Under the pieces are notes generated by a model. The model did no database searches and had not been told where the DNA came from. It worked only from the letters and a program-made list of their open reading frames with translations. Below, piece after piece: positions 43,151-54,142 of a stretch of 64,000 nucleotides of DNA. The stretch is from Ichthyophis bannanicus (taxonomy: Eukaryota; Chordata; Amphibia; Gymnophiona; Ichthyophiidae), in contig CM066034.1 of assembly GCA_033557465.1 (NCBI GenBank), positions 415,998,159 through 416,062,158 on the forward strand, read 5' to 3'. Within the stretch, counting starts at the first letter, position 1, and each line of letters starts with the position of its first letter. The translations under genes and the position numbers were made by a program.

Positions 43151-44149
43151 AGATTAGAAGGGGTTGGGGCTGGGAGAGTGAAATGGAGAGGGAAAAAATA
43201 TTTTGTGTGGGAGTGAAGAAAAATCTACAATTGGCCGGGTATTGGGAGACTAAGTAGGATTGACGGGTAAAATTTGAGTGGATGAAATAGGAATGAGGAA
43301 AGAGCAAAAGGAGAAAGATTAGTATGTTAAAGCAGATGTAGAGAGAGAATGGAAAAAAACTAGAAGAGAGAAGAAAGGACAAATGGACAGCAGACGATGG
43401 AGAGTTAGCAGAAGACACAAATAAACCAGAAGAAAGTGGCTGGAACAATTGCAACTGAAAAAAAATGCACAAAAGGTACAAAGATATCTCTTTATTTTGA
43501 ATTTATTAACTGGAATATGTCAGCTCTGGGAAATGTGCATCATTAACGTCTGTGCTTTGTTTAGTACAAGAGGAAATTAATTTATAGTTTTATTTCTACA
43601 TTGTTGTTGTAAATTCCAAGTTTGGCTTTTAGGGTTCCCAGTTTAATTATTGTCTTCCTGTTTTTAAATTGTGATTCCTTGTTTGGTGATGGTCTGTGTT
43701 CTGCATGTGTAACTGAGCTGAGGTATTCTGTTTATGTAATTCCTATTTGACATTGCCACTTGTTCTCTTTCCTCAGTAGGTCATGTATTGTTATTCTCTG
43801 AAATGTATTGGTTTAATATTTGCAGTGTTGCCTTTTGATAGGTAGGGTCTGGTGCTTTGTGAGTCCTGGTAGTGCTATTAGGATACAGTGGGTTTGCTAT
43901 GGGTTCTAAATGGGCAGTGTTTGTAGTAGTTCCTAATGTGTCTGGCGGTTGGCACTGGATTATAGTAATGTAGAAATCTTTTAGTCTTTCTTTATCCATA
44001 CACTAATGAAGAGGCATGTTTACTAAAAGTTAGTGTATGGTAACATTATGCAAATACTTATGCAAATGAGGCCCCTTATGCAAATGAGGCCCCGCACCGA
44101 GTCTCCGCACATGGCCCCGCACCCCCCTTGGGCCACCCCTGACACAACT

Positions 44150-44401
44150 GCTAGAACTTCAAACTACATCCAGATGAAAAATGACAACACCGTGAAAGGT
44201 CTATGACAGGCAACATAGGAGAATAAGTTTAAAATGTCTCAAGGTGAACTTGGCACTGATTTCCTTAATAGAAACATGTCCTTGATGGGCAGTGTCATGA
44301 TTCAATGATTGGGCTGAAAATGGTAACACATGATATTGCTAGTCCTCTGTTGCTTCTACATTCAAAATTAGGCTGTATTCCATGGTAACACAATACTTTC
44401 C
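44150..44401. other. No recognised feature
   Basis: No gene or repeat that I can identify. Confidence 0.4.
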
Positions 44402-44560
44402 ATATCAATGCTTGACCCAGTACAAGCATTGCGGAACCTGTGTCTTTTGGAGAAACTGCTAGGTACGTACGACCTAGATTGGCCACTGTTGGAAACAGGA
44501 TACTGGGCTTGATGGACCTTGGTCTGACCCAGTATGGTATATCTTATGTTCTTATGTTCA
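44402..44560 (+). mobile_element. CR1-B LINE, short 3' UTR fragment
   Basis: ATCAATGCTTGACCCAGTAC, GACCTAGATTGGCCACTGTT and TTGATGGACCTTGGTCTGAC are followed by the TTATGTTCTTATGTTC octamer tail. It matches 27958-28135. Confidence 0.92.
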
Positions 44561-45049
44561 TCAGACATATATGCATACTACGGTTCTTAAAAATTTCTAG
44601 TGAGATTAGCACTAACCAACATTTCACAGCATATATTCTTTTCTAAAACTCATCTAAAGATGGTGCTTTTAAAGATCAAATCTCCCACTTGTCGTAGCGC
44701 CAAATCTATTACAGATACTACTATGTAGAATCACACACATACAAAAGCATGAGAACCAAAGAGGACCAGTCCTACCACTTGGACCAGGCATCCGCCTAAG
44801 GCAGCAGAATTTAGGTTGGGGGAGGGGCAACCCAGTATTTAGCTGCCACTGTCAATGCGGTAGCAGGCCTCTGAGTGTGTGTGTGTTTTAGGTTTGCCAT
44901 GTCTCGCCCCCTTCAACAAGAAGTTTGCGTGAGAGGAAGTGGGATATTGCAGGCCTTGAGCACGTGTGGGTACCAAAAGGCCCCATGCCATGCTGCATTT
45001 TTTTTTTTATGCAGCTTAGGCTCCATCAGATGTTTTACTGTATTTATTC
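44561..45049. other. Unassigned; part shared with 23.1-23.3 kb
   Basis: The segment 44855-44985 resembles 23140-23270 (GCCATGTCTCGCCCCC against GCCATGTCCCACCTCC, then AGAGGAAGTGGGAT against AGAGGGAGTGGGAC), marking a dispersed repeat of unknown type. No gene. Confidence 0.45.
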
Positions 45050-46470
45050 ATTCATTACATTTTACTAGATACTTAAATTAAAAAAAATAAAATTCTTTAA
45101 GCATGGTACAAAACACTATAAATAAAACTACCCCCACTCTCTTTTATTTTAACACACCACTTCTGCTAAAACAAAATAATCAGTTACCTAAAATTAAATT
45201 AGAAATAATTACTAGCTTTACATGAAACAATATGATTAAAATTATTGATATTAAAAAGTCCTGGTTTTTACAATTTTCCTAAATTTCATAACATCTGTTT
45301 CTAGACAAATACCCAGAGGTAAGGAGCTCCACAAAGGGAGGGCGTTATAATACATGAAAGCCCTTTGCCGGGTACACTGCAGTCACAGTTGTAAGGAAAG
45401 AGCCAATAAAGATAACTGAGCAGAAAAAGTGACCTTTACAAATGATAAGCAAACCATAATGATGCCATTTATCATGCTTGGTTTTGATAGTGGACAGCAT
45501 GAAAAGTCAAACATAAAGCCTTCGATCTAATTCAGTTTTCAAGAGCTAATCAATGTTAATATCTCAGGACAGGGGAAATATGATTTGATCATTTTTTCCC
45601 TCCTAAAAGTTTTGCAGTGCTATTCTGCTTCAATTGGAGACAATTTAGCTGTTTCTTTGGAAGACTCATGTACAAACAATTACAATAATCTAATTAACTA
45701 GTTATCAAAGCATAGATTGGTAGCACTAAATCTTCTTTCTGGAAAAAAAGATATAACCTTTCCTAAAAGATGTAAGGCAACAAAGCATGTATACGCCACT
45801 GAAATTTGCTTCTCGAAATCTAGTTTTAGTCCAGCCAGATTCCTAAACTCTGAACAGTAGAACTCATCTTTAGGGAAATACCAGCAATAATTAATTGGAT
45901 GTCCAGTAATTCCCCTCATTGACTAAATGCAATAACCCTGATTTAGCCAGTTTTACCATAAGCCTATGCAAATTGACCATACATGAGAATTTCCAAACAA
46001 TTACTTACATCTTGCAGTTGTTAAGAGGAGTTCTTATATAAGGAAATTACAATCTGAATATCATCAGCAAAAATATGGCATCAGTAGCCAAATTTCTCAA
46101 TCACCAGAATTACAGGACTCAAAAAGATATTAAACAGCAATGGTGAGAGTATAGATCCTTGTGGTAAGCCGTAACTCATTCTAAACGCTTTGTTCTGGTC
46201 TATCTGTTAAAGACAAACACTAATTCAATGGCAAACTTCTCAATCCAATTGAGTGAAACATTTGAAGGAATAGAGAGCAATCAATAGAATCAAAAGCAGA
46301 GGTATGATCCAAAAGGATCAATAACATATCCTGACCCTCATTTGCTGTCACATACATCATTCACTATTGATATCAAAACACTTTCGGTACTATGATTCTC
46401 TATAAACCCCAGTTGAAAACGATGGATAATGTCCTTCTCTTCACAGGCCAATAGCTGCAAATTGACAGAT
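45050..46470 (-). mobile_element. L2-like LINE with RT remnants, old copy
   Basis: Although no long frame remains, minus-strand reading across frames gives SYGLPQGSILSPLLFNIFLS, the RT block before the catalytic site, then IFADDIQIVISLYKNSS with the FADD box near 46070. Later pieces are YALPLWSSLPLGICLETDVM then KFRKIVK near 45300. A short tail (TGAATGAATAAA) ends near 45050. The order and spacing fit the 3' half of an L2-type ORF2. Confidence 0.78.
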
Positions 46471-46735
46471 TTTTCAATAAATTTACCCCAAAAGGAAGGT
46501 GGTAAGGTGGCAGTGGCAGCAGGGGGAAGGGAAGAGGGTCAATGCTGGATACGGTGGCGGGGGGAGGGAGGGAGGGTAAGGAAAGAGAAATGCTGGACAG
46601 GGTAGGGAGGTAAGCAAGGGAAGGGGAAATGCTGGAGATGAGGGGGGAGAGGGAGGGGAGAGGGAAGAGGAAACATGGCTGAAGATTTTCAGATACCCTT
46701 GGATCAGCCCTGGAACCAGGGGAGCCTGCTGACCC
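46471..46735. repeat. Purine-rich low-complexity DNA
   Basis: GGGAGGGAGGGAGG and AAATGCTGGA units repeat loosely between about 46495 and 46680, similar to 23400-23520. The antisense frame here is Ser/Pro/Leu-rich filler. Confidence 0.65.
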
Positions 46736-46902
46736 TCCTTGTGACCTTGGACAAGTCACTTAACCCTCCACTGCCTCAGGTACAAATGTAGATTGTAAAA
46801 CCTCTGCAGACAGAGAAATGCCTAATGTACCTGAAGGTAACACACTTTGAGCTGCTACTAAAAAGCTGTGAGATAAATACAAATTAATAAAAATAAATAC
46901 AG
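46736..46902 (+). mobile_element. CORE-type SINE, head truncated
   Basis: The core CCTTGTGACCTTGGACAAGT, CACTTAACCCTCCACTGCC is followed by an L2-like tail ending TAAATACAAATTAATAAAAATA. The tRNA head is missing or unrecognisable. Confidence 0.8.
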
Positions 46903-47204
46903 CATTCACACAGAGGAGACCATGGGATGTGTAAAAGTAACTAGGGATTGGTGAGCAGGCCCACTTCTGCCTGTGCTTTAAACTAATAACCCAGCAATTA
47001 GGAGAGAAATGAGCAAAAATTACAGTCCTGTGTCTCTCTGCTAGACAGATGGAACCATTAACGTTCACTATTGGCAAATCATCACCACAGTTATTTCAGT
47101 TTTGATGATTTCTGTTTGCTGTAGTTTGATTAAGGGCAATTATAGATTAGAAAAAAATATGAAACAAATATGAACTCTTGTGATTTTAAAGGAGCACAGC
47201 CTCT
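46903..47204. other. No recognised feature
   Basis: No gene or repeat identified. Confidence 0.4.
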
Positions 47205-47709
47205 GGGGCCAATATTCAGAACACTTAGCCAAGTTGGCCAACAAGAGGCCGTCCAGATAAGGGTGCTGACTGCAGTTTTCAGCAGAACTATACAGATGCC
47301 AAGAAAACCCAGGAGCTTCTGGGTCGCCAGGAGTCAGGACTGACTCGAAGGCACACATTGCATTGCATACAGATGCTACCGATGAGCATCTCCACAGACT
47401 GCCCCAGCACTATCCAGTTCGTGCAGGGGCAGTCTATGGGTGGAATGAGGGTGTTTCGGTGTTATTCGGTCAGTGCGATATTCACCCATCCAGACAATTA
47501 GAGTTGGCCTAAGTTGCAGTCTGGGTAAGTGCAGGCTGAATATCACATTGACTAGATAAGTGCCAGCATTTATATGGATGGCACCGCTCAGCCCAAATAT
47601 TCAGAGGAAGCTCCTATCCAGATACTGCCTCTGAATATCCCGCTGATATTTAGGCACTGTGGCTGACCGCCATGGTGTTTAAATATTCACCTTTTTGAAT
47701 ATTGGACTC
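47205..47709. mobile_element. MITE of the GGGCC...ATATTC family with a nested SINE tail
   Basis: The ends are GGGGCCAATATTC and GAATATTGGACTC, flanked by TCT at 47202-47204 and 47710-47712. The interior has the family theme of inverted AATATTCAG/CTGAATATCC pairs. At about 47294-47370 it is interrupted by a SINE 3' end. Confidence 0.75.
47294..47370 (+). mobile_element. SINE 3' end with RTE-like tail
   Basis: AAGAAAACCCAGGAGCTTCT, GGGTCGCCAGGAGTCAGGAC and GACTCGAAGGCAC end in ATTGCATTGC. This matches the 3' part of the SINEs at 50178, 55600 and 56320. The GGGTCGCC...GAGTC...GAC(T)CGA string resembles RTE-type LINE/SINE tails. Confidence 0.75.
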
Positions 47710-47712
47710 TCT

Positions 47713-48119
47713 CTTTTTAAGAAGATGAAATTAGCCTCAATCCATCATTAAACTATCTTAGCTGAGAACATAATAGCAAACTGAAGAACCCTATTCAGGA
47801 AAAAAAGTTTCCTTTCAGCCAAGTAATTTTTCTCATTCCTTTTGATTTTCAGATAAACCGAAACCAGCCTCTACTGGAAATACATGTGCTAGAAACTGTC
47901 ATTTACAACTTCGATAGTCTTCCTCATCTCTCCCCACCTAGCCCACCCATTATAGCAACAGATCTTTGCTAGGGGCTACAAACTGTGGCTTTCTCTGGAG
48001 CCTGTTATGTGTGCATGCCACTAGGTGTCGCCATTATGCATAGGCCAAGACTCTATAGCCCGCACTATCTCTGCAGGATCCCTAGCCCTACCACTGAGGC
48101 ACTGAATCAGCTCTCTCAG
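47713..48119. other. No recognised feature
   Basis: No gene or repeat identified. Confidence 0.4.
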
Positions 48120-48293
48120 CAGGGCCAGCACTACCATTAGACAAACTAGGTGGTTGCCTATAGCTCCGACCCTCTAGGTCACCCATTGCCACTTCTTTCA
48201 CTTCTCTCAGAAGAGGGGTGTCAGCAATGGGCGCCAGAGGGGTGCAAGGGATGAAGTTTGCCTAGGGCGCTTCATCTCCATGTGACAGCCCTG
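48120..48293. mobile_element. Possible hAT-type non-autonomous transposon, 174 bp
   Basis: The ends CAGGGCCAGC and GACAGCCCTG have the CAGGG...CCCTG form of hAT elements and similar inner sequence to the 184-bp copy (TACCATTAG...AACTAGG). The 8-base flanks (TCTCTCAG and CCTGTCAA) agree at only five positions, so the assignment is tentative. Confidence 0.55.
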
Positions 48294-49114
48294 CCTGTCA
48301 ATAAATACTGAAGTATTGATGGCCCAAATCTGAGATTGTCATATGCTTTTTCATAGGATAGCAGGTAATTCCCTTTTGTGAACTGCAAACTAGCTAAAAG
48401 ACAGGAAACAGAGTAGGATGAAATGGTCAGTTATCCACATGAAAGAGAGTCAGTAACAGAGTGTTCTAAGGGTCTACACTGGAACTTCTGCTGTTAAATA
48501 TATTTGTAAATGATCAAGTGATAGTAGTTATTGAGTTGAAATGGCATCCTTCATAATCTGGAGGAGGAGGAGCTATGTTACACACAGGCTCTGAACTCCA
48601 CGGAAGAGAACAGCATGAAGAAAGCAAAGAAACTGCTAAGGATAGTTGAAGACTGTTTCAAAATTCAGGTATAGTTAAATGCTGGATATAAGGATGGGAG
48701 TGCTGAAGTGATTTTTATGAACATTTTGGTTACTTTTAGGAGCAAGTCACTAACGAGCAGACATAAAGGAGACAAATACATATTCGTAGTGCTTGTGGAA
48801 GTCTGTGAGTAATTGCAATGAACATAAGGACCTTTCATGTTCGAATTGTATTGGCTGTAAATGTAAAGAAATCAAAGATTTCCTATTTTGAGAGCTCAGA
48901 TAAGTAACATTGCTATCACCTGAAGCAGGACATAAAAAGATATATTTTTTGTTTGTCCAAAACATAGCTATGTCAGAGTATTGATGTGAGAAAGTGGAAG
49001 AGTGAAAAAGATGGGCTCTATTGTTTATTGATCTAGGTGAAAAGTTATAAGTGATTTGTTTATTTTGAACTGAGACTTTTTTGAAAGATTTATAAGTACA
49101 TTTCTCTGGGACAA
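48294..49114. other. Unassigned; possible very old LINE remnant
   Basis: Around 48380-48530 GGTCTACACTGGAACTTCTG then AATATATTTGTAAATGATC could be a decayed LINE RT block (GxLGPLLLNIFVND-like), but frames are destroyed. No host gene is seen. Confidence 0.3.
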
Positions 49115-49305
49115 AGTAGGAAGTCAGTTCTCAAATATGGGTGATGTCACCAATGGAGCCCGTGCGGGAACATTTCCCAGCTTCCAAAGGAAGCTTTTGG
49201 AGCGTCATCCATGTATGCGTGCCGGTCTTCCCACCCAAAGGTTCCGTCTTACCTCAGTCTTCTTTTTTCCGCGGAGCCCTTCAGCTGTCCGTCTGAATCT
49301 TGGAG
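49115..49305. mobile_element. Solo DIRS-type terminal repeat
   Basis: It resembles the 2942-3112 repeat of the DIRS element in layout: ATATGGGTGATGTCACCAAT, GCCCGTGCGGGAACATTTCC, CAGCTTCCAAAGGAAGC, TTTTGGAGCGTCATCC, GTGCCGGTCTTCCCACC. Compare AGTCTGCGCGGGAACACTCC, AGAAAGCTTTTCGGAGCATC and GCGTGCTGCCTTCCCACC there. No other DIRS part follows, so it is an isolated terminus of a related, diverged family. Confidence 0.65.
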
Positions 49306-49349
49306 ATAAATTCATCTTTTTTGTAGGACCTTTCCTTCCTGAAATAGGA

Positions 49350-51118
49350 AGTGCTATTGATAGGTGCTTTCAATATGACTGATGTTGACAGGGGCATCCC
49401 AAATGGAGGGAGATCCTTAATTCTCTACAGGAAGAAATATTTTGGCATCTAATAATGGAACCCATGTGGGAGGGGACAATTATGGACCTGGTGCTTCCAA
49501 ATGGGGACAGTGTTTCAGATGTTATTGTTGGTGATCATCTGGCATCCAGTGATCACCAGATGAAATGGTTCTGTATTAGGACACCAGTGGAAGAGATGTT
49601 TTAAGGCCAATAAACCTTTTTTTGTTAGGAAACTACATAAAAGTATGAGGAAAAGGAGGCTGCTATGGTTCTTAAAAGAAGAAGCTGAAAAGATAAGGGA
49701 AAAGTGGTTATTAGCCTTTATAAAATAAAAGAGATTGCAGAATGAGAAAGACAAACAACAATATCTGGAAAAGCTAAAAAAAGCTAGGAAAATAGTCAAG
49801 AAAGCAAAAATACAAATAAATCAAAAATATCAAATAAAGTAAAATGGGGGTCAATACTATTTTTTTTTTAGTTATTTTAGTGTCAGGACAAAGTGCAAAA
49901 GTGGTATTATCAGACTTAAGAGTGAAGGGGAGGGGGTGGAGGAGACTATGTAGAGGTGGATGAAGATAAAACGGAATTGTTTAAAAAGATTTCTGTTCTG
50001 TATTCACAGATGAAGGACCAGGAGTAGGCCCACAGTAAGCAAACATAAATACAAATGGAAGTGAGATAGACCTTGAAAGATTTTCAGAAGGCTGTGCATT
50101 TGAGGAGCTAGCTAAACTGAAAGTAGGCAAAGTGATGGGGCTAGCTAGAATATATCCAAGGGTATTAAAGGAATAGAGGAGAGGAGTAGCCTAGTGGTTA
50201 GAACAACTGCCTTAAACCCAGAAAATCAAGTGTTTGATTCCCACTGGCACTCCTTGTGACCTTGGGCAAATCACCTTACACTCCATTGCCTCAGAAGAAA
50301 AGGCCTGACAATCTACTTCCAGTGATACATTGACAAGAAAACCTAGAGGCAATTGGGTTGCTAGGAGTCAACACTGATTTGATGGCACTAAAAAAAAAAT
50401 GATGGAATATAGGGAAGTTCTAGTGGCTCCACATTCTGACCTCTTCAATGCTTCATTACAGTTGGGAGTGGTCCCAAAGGACTAAAGAAGGGTGACTATG
50501 GTCCCTCTCCACAAAAACAGATGTAAGGAGGAAATTAGGAATACAAGCTAGTTACATAGTCTGATCTCTGTAGTGAATAAGTTAATGGCAATGCTGCTAA
50601 AACAAAGGATAGTGCAGTTTCTGGAATACATTGAATTGCAAGATCTGAAGCAGCATAGTTTTACTAGTTAGGTCTTTTCGGACAAATCTGATTAATTTCT
50701 TTGACTGGGTGAACAGAATGTTGGATTGAGGGAGAGCCTAGATGTGGTGTACTTAGATTTCAGCAAAGTCTTTGACATGTTTCCACATAGACAGCTTATA
50801 AATAAAATGAACTCCATTGGTATGGGCCCTAAAGTGACTGACTGGGTTTGAAACTGATGAGTAGAATACAGAGGGTAGTGTTAAATATAATTCACTCTAA
50901 GGATGACGGCAATATTTTTGTAAGCAATATTGCAAAACGGTTGTCAGATAAACTTCAACTCTTTGCAGATGCAATAGGGTGGACACTCAGTGAGATGTGA
51001 AAAATATAAAGAGGGATGTTTCAAAGCTTGAAGAATGGTCTAGAATTTGGTAGCTAAAAGTTAATGCTAAAAATTGTATTTTGGATGCAAAAATCCAGAG
51101 AGGCTGCATAAACCCAAA
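49350..51118 (+). mobile_element. Old CR1-A LINE, 5' part of a split copy (continues at 54143)
   Basis: CR1-A ORF2 can be followed at the DNA level from the endonuclease GDFNMPD region (TTGATAGGTGCTTTCAATAT) through the linker and RT, with no long frame left. It stops near 51118 in the stretch coding NPREQYSIGG. The missing remainder starts at 54143 with GGGGGTGAAGTATTTCTGTG, so a younger CR1-A (51121-54142) landed inside it. A SINE interrupts it at 50178-50399. Confidence 0.85.
50178..50399 (+). mobile_element. tRNA-derived CORE-type SINE with RTE-like tail
   Basis: A box AGTAGCCTAGTGGTTAGAAC, B box GTTTGATTCCC and core ACTCCTTGTGACCTTGGGCA are followed by CAATTGGGTTGCTAGGAGTC, AACACTGATTTGATGGCAC and an A tail. 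GGAATA flanks both sides (about 50170 and 50404), a probable TSD. Same head and core as 20741 but a different 3' end. Confidence 0.88.
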
Positions 51119-51120
51119 GA

Positions 51121-54100
51121 GAGCAAAAAAGGTTGATGTGTTTTCAGTAGCAGACTGGCTAATCTACTAAAGAGGGCTTTAAACTAGGTTTGTTGGGATT
51201 GGGTGAAGAAAGTCCCCAGGTAAATGAAAGCCCCCAGGTAAGTGAAACATTAAATACCTTTACGGAAATGGGTAAAAGGGGCAACTTATGGAAAGCGGAA
51301 TGTATAAATGTCCGTGCAATGGGAAATAAGATCACAGATGCTGAAGCTTTAATGGGAGTGGCTGACTTGGATTTAGTGGCAGTTACAGAAACATGGTTCA
51401 CAGAAAACCATGACTGGTATGTATCTATACCAGGCTATACTTTATTCAGAAAGGACTGGGTAGGAAGAAGGGGAGGGGGAGTGGCACTATATGTAAAAAA
51501 TAATATTAAAGCTTTGGAATTACAGAGCTTAAAAGGGAGAGAGGAGGCACTGTGGGTTAAACTTGAAAGAGGGAAAGATAAATCTATTTGCATTGGCATG
51601 ATATACAGACCTCCCTCAAAAGAGGAAGAGGTGAATGGAGAGTTATTTGAAGACATACGCAGCATTGCTAGGAATGGGTAAGTGCTACTGATAGGGGATT
51701 TCAATATGCCAGATGTTGATTGGCACATTCCTGCTGCAGTATCATCTAGAAGTAAGGAGATCCTGGATTCTCTATAGGGAGAACTATTCAGGCAATTGGT
51801 AACAGAACCCACACATGAAGGGGCCATACTGGACTTGGTGCTTACCAATGGTGAAAATGTTTCTGATGTTATAGTGGGAGATCATTTTGCATCCAGTGAT
51901 CACCAGATGGTGTGATTCAGTATTAGGACTAGGACTGATAGAATCCATTCAAAAGCGAGAGTCTTAGACTTTAGGAAAAGTAACTTTGCCAAAATGGGCC
52001 AATTCCTCAGGGAGTCATTAGCGGGATGAGAACAGCTGGGGGATGTGGAAAAACAGTGGGCAGAACTGAAAAGGGCAACCAACCTTTTTGTTAAAATGGT
52101 AAATAAAGGTAAAAAGAAAAGGAGACCGTTATGGTTTTTGAAAGAAGTAGCTGAAAAGGTAAAGAAAAAGAGAGAGGCTTTCATGAAATACAAGAGATCA
52201 CAGAGAGAGGACGACAGGCATCTATATTTGGAAAAACTTAGATAAGCTAGCAAATCAGGAAAGCAAAGATTCAAAAAGAGGAGGAAATAGCCAATGCAAT
52301 AAAATGTGTGTGTGTGGGGGGGGGGGGATAAAACATTTTTCAGATATGTTAGTGAGAAGAGGAAGGTCAAAAGTGGTATTGTCAGACTCAAGGGTGAAGG
52401 GGAGGAATATGTAGAAGCTGATGAGGATAAAGCGGAATTGCTTAGCAAATATTTCTGTTCTGTAGTCACAGATGAAGAACCAGGAAAAGGACCTGAGAAA
52501 ACATCCACAAACAGGAACAGAAGCAAGGGGTATCTTGCAGAATTTTCAGAAGACTGTGTTCATGAGAAACTAGCTAAACTTAAAGTAGACAAAGCAATGG
52601 GACCGGATGGGATACACCCTAGAATACTGAGGGAACTTGGGGGACGTTTTAGCAGCTCCACTGACTGACCTTTTTAATGCCTCATTGGAGTCGGGAGTGG
52701 TACCAAAGAACTGGAGGGAGGCTCATGAAGTGCCTTTACACAAAAGCAGAAGTAAGGATGTGGTTGAAAACTACAGGCAGGTTAGTTTAACTTCGGTGGT
52801 GAGTAAATTATTGGAAACGCTGCTGAAAGAGAAAATAGTGAGGTTTCTGGAGTCCAGCAGATTACAAGATCTGAGGCAGCATGGATTCACCAGAGGCAGG
52901 TCTTGTCAGACAAATCTGATTGATTTCTTTGACTGGGTGACCAGGGAGCTGGACCGAAGGAGAGCCATAGATGTGGTATGTTTAGATTTCAGTAAAGCCT
53001 TTGACACTGTTCCTCACAGGCGACTTATAAACAAACTGAGCACCCTAGGGATGGATCCTAAAGTTACTGCTTGGGTTAGAAATTGGTTGAGTGGGAGGCG
53101 ACAAAGGGTACAGGTAAATCAAACTCACTCTGAGGAGAAGGAAGTTACCAGTAGTGTGCCCCAGGGATCTGTCCTTGGTCCGATTCTTTTTAACATCTTT
53201 GTTAGTGATATAGCGGAAGAGCTGTCGGGTAAGGTTTGCCTCTTTGTGGATGATACCAAAATCTGGAATAGAGTAGACACCCAGGAAGGTGTAGATAACA
53301 TGAGGAGCGATCTAGCTAAGCCTGAAGAATGGTATAGAATTTGGCAGCTGGGATTGAATGTTAAAAAATGCAAGGTCATGCATTTGGGCTGCAGCAATCC
53401 AAGGGAGCAATATAGTATAGGGGGTGAAGTACTTTTGTCCACTAAAGAAGAGCGGGCCCTTGGTGTGGTTGTGTCTGATGATCTTAAAGTAGCTAAACAG
53501 GTAGAAAAGGTGACAGCAAAAGCTAGAAGGATGCTTGGGTGCATAGGGAGAGGAATGGCTAGCAGAAAAAGGAGGTGATAGTGCCTCTGTATAAGTCTTT
53601 GGTGCGACCTCACTTTGAGTATTGTGTGCAATTCTGGAGACCATACCTTCAAAAGGATATAAAGAGGATGGAGTCAGTACAGAGGGTGGCTACTAAAATG
53701 GTTAGTGATCTTCATCATAAAGAATACGAGGACAGACTTAAGGATCTTAATATGTTGTACACCTTAGAGGAAAGGCGGAATAGAGGTGATATGATTGAGA
53801 CGTTTAAATTATTCCATGGCATAAATGCACAGGGGGGGGGGGGGCTCTTTCAATTGAAAGCAAGTTCTGCTCTGAGGGGACATGGGATGAGGGTGAAAGG
53901 GGATAGATTCAGGAGTGATATGCGGAAACATTTATTTACGGAAAGAGTGGTGGATCTGTGGAATAGTCTCCCAGTGGAGGTGGTAGAGATGAGGACAGTA
54001 TCTGAATTCAAAAAAGCATGGGACAAATACAGAAGATCTCTAAAGGAAAAAGGGGACTGTTGTAGCTCTTGATATGGAAGGACAGACTAGATAAGCCATG

Positions 54101-54142
54101 TGGTCTATTTCTGTCTTCATTTTTCTATGTTACTATGTTTCT
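51121..54142 (+). mobile_element. CR1-A LINE, 5'-truncated at the end of ORF1
   Basis: It begins within the last ORF1 codons (RVFSVADWLIY-like; TGTTTTCAGTAGCAGACTGG) and continues through the whole of ORF2 and 3' UTR to a TTTCTATG tail ending near 54142. It interrupts an older copy of the same family. Confidence 0.92.
51190..54072 (+). pseudogene. CR1-A ORF2: endonuclease and RT, several breaks
   Basis: Endonuclease: INVRAMGNKITDAEALMGVA, VTETWFTENHDWYV, MIYRPPSKEEEV, then a stop before VLLIGDFNMPDVDWHIP, further stops near 51776 and 51915. RT: MGPDGIHPRILRELG with a shift near 52640, [60 protein letters not shown] and KVCLFVDDTKIWNRVD, where the usual FADD box is FVDD. After a shift at 53570 the C-terminal domain follows (VPLYKSLVRPHFEYCVQFWR, FTERVVDLWNSLPVEVVEMR). 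Confidence 0.92.

Larger units (their letters stand above)
41706..44141. mobile_element. hAT-type non-autonomous transposon, 2,436 bp, perfect 8-bp TSD
   Basis: The left end CAGGGCCGGCCC and right end GGGCCACCCCTG are inverted termini, flanked by ACACAACT at 41698-41705 and 44142-44149. This is a clear hAT. No transposase motif (such as a BED finger or the hAT dimerisation block) is found. Instead the interior holds a 450-bp hairpin (41798-42250), a G-rich minisatellite (42251-43150), a purine-rich part to about 43450, and an AT-rich right third. Frames on the minus strand in the G-rich part are Pro/Ser repeats without a domain. Confidence 0.9.

Noticed and set aside
43008..43481. 157-codon minus-strand frame resembling a membrane protein
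   Set aside because: Hydrophobic residues come from T/C-rich complement of the purine-rich part of the hAT element. No start context, and the repeats continue through it.
46400..46759. 119-codon minus-strand frame
   Set aside because: Low-complexity GGGAGG repeat read antisense.
48380..48960. Possible LINE reverse transcriptase
   Set aside because: Only a weak resemblance to one RT block, with no frame or second motif, so it is mentioned only as unassigned DNA.
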